Position numbers and translations under genes: made by a program. From Dehalococcoidia bacterium (GTDB lineage Bacteria; Chloroflexota; Dehalococcoidia; Dehalococcoidales; RBG-16-60-22), in NCBI GenBank assembly GCA_030615035.1, contig JAUXAC010000001.1:1-64000 (forward strand): a stretch of 64,000 bases of DNA, in the 5' to 3' direction. This document shows positions 62,559 through 64,000 of the stretch, one piece after another (the first letter of the stretch is position 1; every line of letters begins with the position of its first letter). The notes beneath the pieces were generated by a model, which worked only from the letters and a program-made list of their open reading frames with translations, was not told the origin of the DNA and did not search any database.

Positions 62559-63200
62559 TTATCCGATAAACACCAACGCCGCTCTTAATCCACAGGGCAC
62601 TTCTGATGGTGATGTGGAGCCGCCAATAGGATAGATGTCCCAGCCGACCTTGGTTGCCATGGCGAAGACATTCATGCCAGCGCCTTCCATGGGGGACCTA
62701 GCTTTTAAGGGATACCGACAGGGCTGTCCCGGTACCAAGGCACTGCACTCGACTTTAGGACAAAGGATACTTTTGCATGATCCGCTACCGAAGGCCAATG
62801 TTAGATAGTAGCCGTCATAAAAGGCCTCGGCCTCAATCTTTGATATTATTTCGGTTATTTTTATTCGCCAGGGGGCGACCAGATCCCTATCTCTGGCCTC
62901 AGGACCGGCTATCTCCTCAGAGGGTACATCTACCTTGGCAAATACAGCATACCGAAAGTTATTCACCACTTTTCTAACTAGGTCTAGGTCCATCGCGTAT
63001 GGAGGACAGTTGAGGTTGGTTCCGTAGCCGGGGCATTTGGGATAGGTACATTTCGCCAGCACCCTCTCGTCAATCACCACATTATCGGTGGTAATGACCT
63101 TGGCATCAGTGGCACCCAGTTCAAGAGCCCGTTGCCTATATTTCTCCAGGTCCTCTTGCAACTGCTTATCTGGAACCCTCTCCACAATTTTACGAACCAT
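62559..63200 (-). CDS. DUF2284 metal-binding protein
   Basis: 213-residue cysteine-rich protein of DUF2284: KCTYPKCPGYGTNLNCPPYAMD in outline near residue 52, then GSGSCKSILCPKVECSAL and CRYPLKARSPMEGAGM. The cysteines likely bind an iron-sulfur cluster or other metal. Role unknown; relatives occur in anaerobes. ATG after AAGGAGCACTGT. Confidence 0.88.
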   Translation of the reverse strand: MVRKIVERVPDKQLQEDLEKYRQRALELGATDAKVITTDNVVIDERVLAKCTYPKCPGYGTNLNCPPYAMDLDLVRKVVNNFRYAVFAKVDVPSEEIAGPEARDRDLVAPWRIKITEIISKIEAEAFYDGYYLTLAFGSGSCKSILCPKVECSALVPGQPCRYPLKARSPMEGAGMNVFAMATKVGWDIYPIGGSTSPSEVPCGLRAALVFIG

Positions 63201-63317
63201 ACAGTGCTCCTTGATGGGTATAGTTAATTTTTTACCATAATTTCAAATTATTTACAAGTGCAGTTTCAGTTTTGCCTCGTTTTTGACCCGCCGGGAATCC
63301 GGACAGTATAATGGCTA

Positions 63318-63413
63318 TGGGGCGTTTAAGAGGGGCGTCCAGCCCCTCTTTTCAAAATCTTCCCCCTCTCCTTGATAAGGAGAGGGGGACACAGGGGGTG
63401 AGGTCACCTAATA
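63318..63413. repeat. Long-form dispersed repeat upstream of mtaB
   Basis: AAGAGGGGCGTCCAGCCCCTCTT hairpin arms, CCCCCTCTCCTT/AAGGAGAGGGGG hairpin, and the GGGGGTGAGGT terminus followed by CACCTAATAAAACC, as in the copy at 39163. Confidence 0.75.
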
Positions 63414-63431
63414 AAACCTGCAAGAACGGAA

Positions 63432-64000
63432 ATGAAACTGAACGGAATTAAAAGAACAAAAGTTGCTTTAGATAGCCTGGGCTGTAAACTCAATCAAGCG
63501 GAGATGGAGCTTTTAGCCAGACAATTGGCTAGGGCAGGGTACAGGCTGGTATCAGCAGTAGATGAAGCTGATGTCTATATCCTGAATACCTGCACGGTTA
63601 CCCATATTGCCGACCGTAAATCCCGCCATCAGCTCCGCCTGGCTCACCGCCAGAATCCTGATGCCCGGCTGGTGGCGATTGGCTGCTATGCGGAGCGGTC
63701 ACCTCAGGAACTGTCTCAGATTGAGGGTGTTGCTCTGGTCGTAGGTAATGAGCAGAAACCGTATCTACTACAACGACTGCACGAGTCTGGTTGCCTGAGC
63801 CGACCACTCTCTATTCGGACGAATTGCCATTATAATGGTTGCCGGACTCGTGCCTTTATCAAGGTTCAGGATGGCTGCAACAACTTTTGCGCCTACTGCA
63901 TTGTGCCTCTGGTGCGGGGAAGTGAGAAAAGCGTGCCGGTTGACCAGGTGATTACCGAAGTCAGGCAGCGGGCGGCTGAAGGCTGCCGAGAGGTGGTGCT
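63432..64000 (+). CDS. mtaB: tRNA threonylcarbamoyladenosine methylthiotransferase MtaB, 3' end outside window
   Basis: Radical SAM enzyme adding a methylthio group to t6A37 of tRNA. Open frame from ATG 63432 to the right edge (about 189 residues seen). Auxiliary-cluster cysteines are in DSLGCKLNQAE and NTCTVTHIADRKSR, a third in VAIGCYAE; the SAM cluster motif is DGCNNFCAYCIVPLVRG. These distinguish MtaB (CKLNQ) from MiaB (CQMN). A repeat element ends about 20 bp upstream. Confidence 0.93.
   Translation, partial: MKLNGIKRTKVALDSLGCKLNQAEMELLARQLARAGYRLVSAVDEADVYILNTCTVTHIADRKSRHQLRLAHRQNPDARLVAIGCYAERSPQELSQIEGVALVVGNEQKPYLLQRLHESGCLSRPLSIRTNCHYNGCRTRAFIKVQDGCNNFCAYCIVPLVRGSEKSVPVDQVITEVRQRAAEGCREVV

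Overview
The window reads as a chromosomal segment of a Chloroflexota bacterium, most likely class Dehalococcoidia. This rests on protein character and gene content, not on a database search: a UPF0182 membrane protein, an NrpR-type nitrogen regulator beside an FMN-binding glutamate synthase, a Re-citrate/homocitrate synthase-type enzyme, an RRM/bS21/zinc-ribbon cluster, and frequent GTG and TTG starts. There is no rRNA, no CRISPR array and no reductive dehalogenase here.

Layout. Positions 1-1850 are an integration-scarred edge: a tyrosine recombinase cut by the window start, tRNA-Ser(TGA), a small excisionase-like protein, tRNA-Gln(CTG) and a truncated second tRNA-Gln. 1.9-4.2 kb holds rnc, a basic small protein, a PflA-like radical SAM protein and acyP. 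4.2-7.9 kb is a reverse-strand molybdenum-cofactor operon (mobA, moeA, mobB, a DUF362 protein and an unknown). 8-15.7 kb has pepA, a P-loop kinase, UPF0182, nrpR and glutamate synthase. 16-23 kb has a metal-binding lipoprotein, pncC, rph, and a proB-x-x-proA operon carrying two tandem paralogous unknown genes. 23-30 kb has mfd, a B12/radical SAM protein, tlyA and a hydrolase.

30.4-33.1 kb is the most unusual locus. purF is split into N- and C-terminal remnants by an AT-richer segment that carries its own promoter and a full-length PurF-like protein with no glutaminase cysteine. After it come lexA with a canonical LexA box, ilvE, dinB, pyrF, dtd, nadC, nadB, yajC, miaB, tRNA-Ser(GCT), ybeY, pyrD, a metal ABC permease/ATPase pair, the (Re-)citrate synthase-like enzyme, a DUF1998 helicase, ftsY and lgt. 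Next are an orphan PAP2-like protein, a cold-shock-like cluster (two RRM proteins, bS21, zinc ribbon), then plsY, recJ, fabF, a DUF2284 protein and the start of mtaB.

A family of GC-rich, hairpin-forming intergenic repeats runs through the whole window (14 copies listed). The best copies are about 102 bp with AGATTGTTTA/TAAACAATCT ends, which makes them look like small non-autonomous mobile elements. Several abut start codons, notably nadC and ftsY, and may have changed translation starts. Most genes are housekeeping. The novelty lies in the split purF, the repeat family, the genes inside proBA and the unknown accessory proteins.
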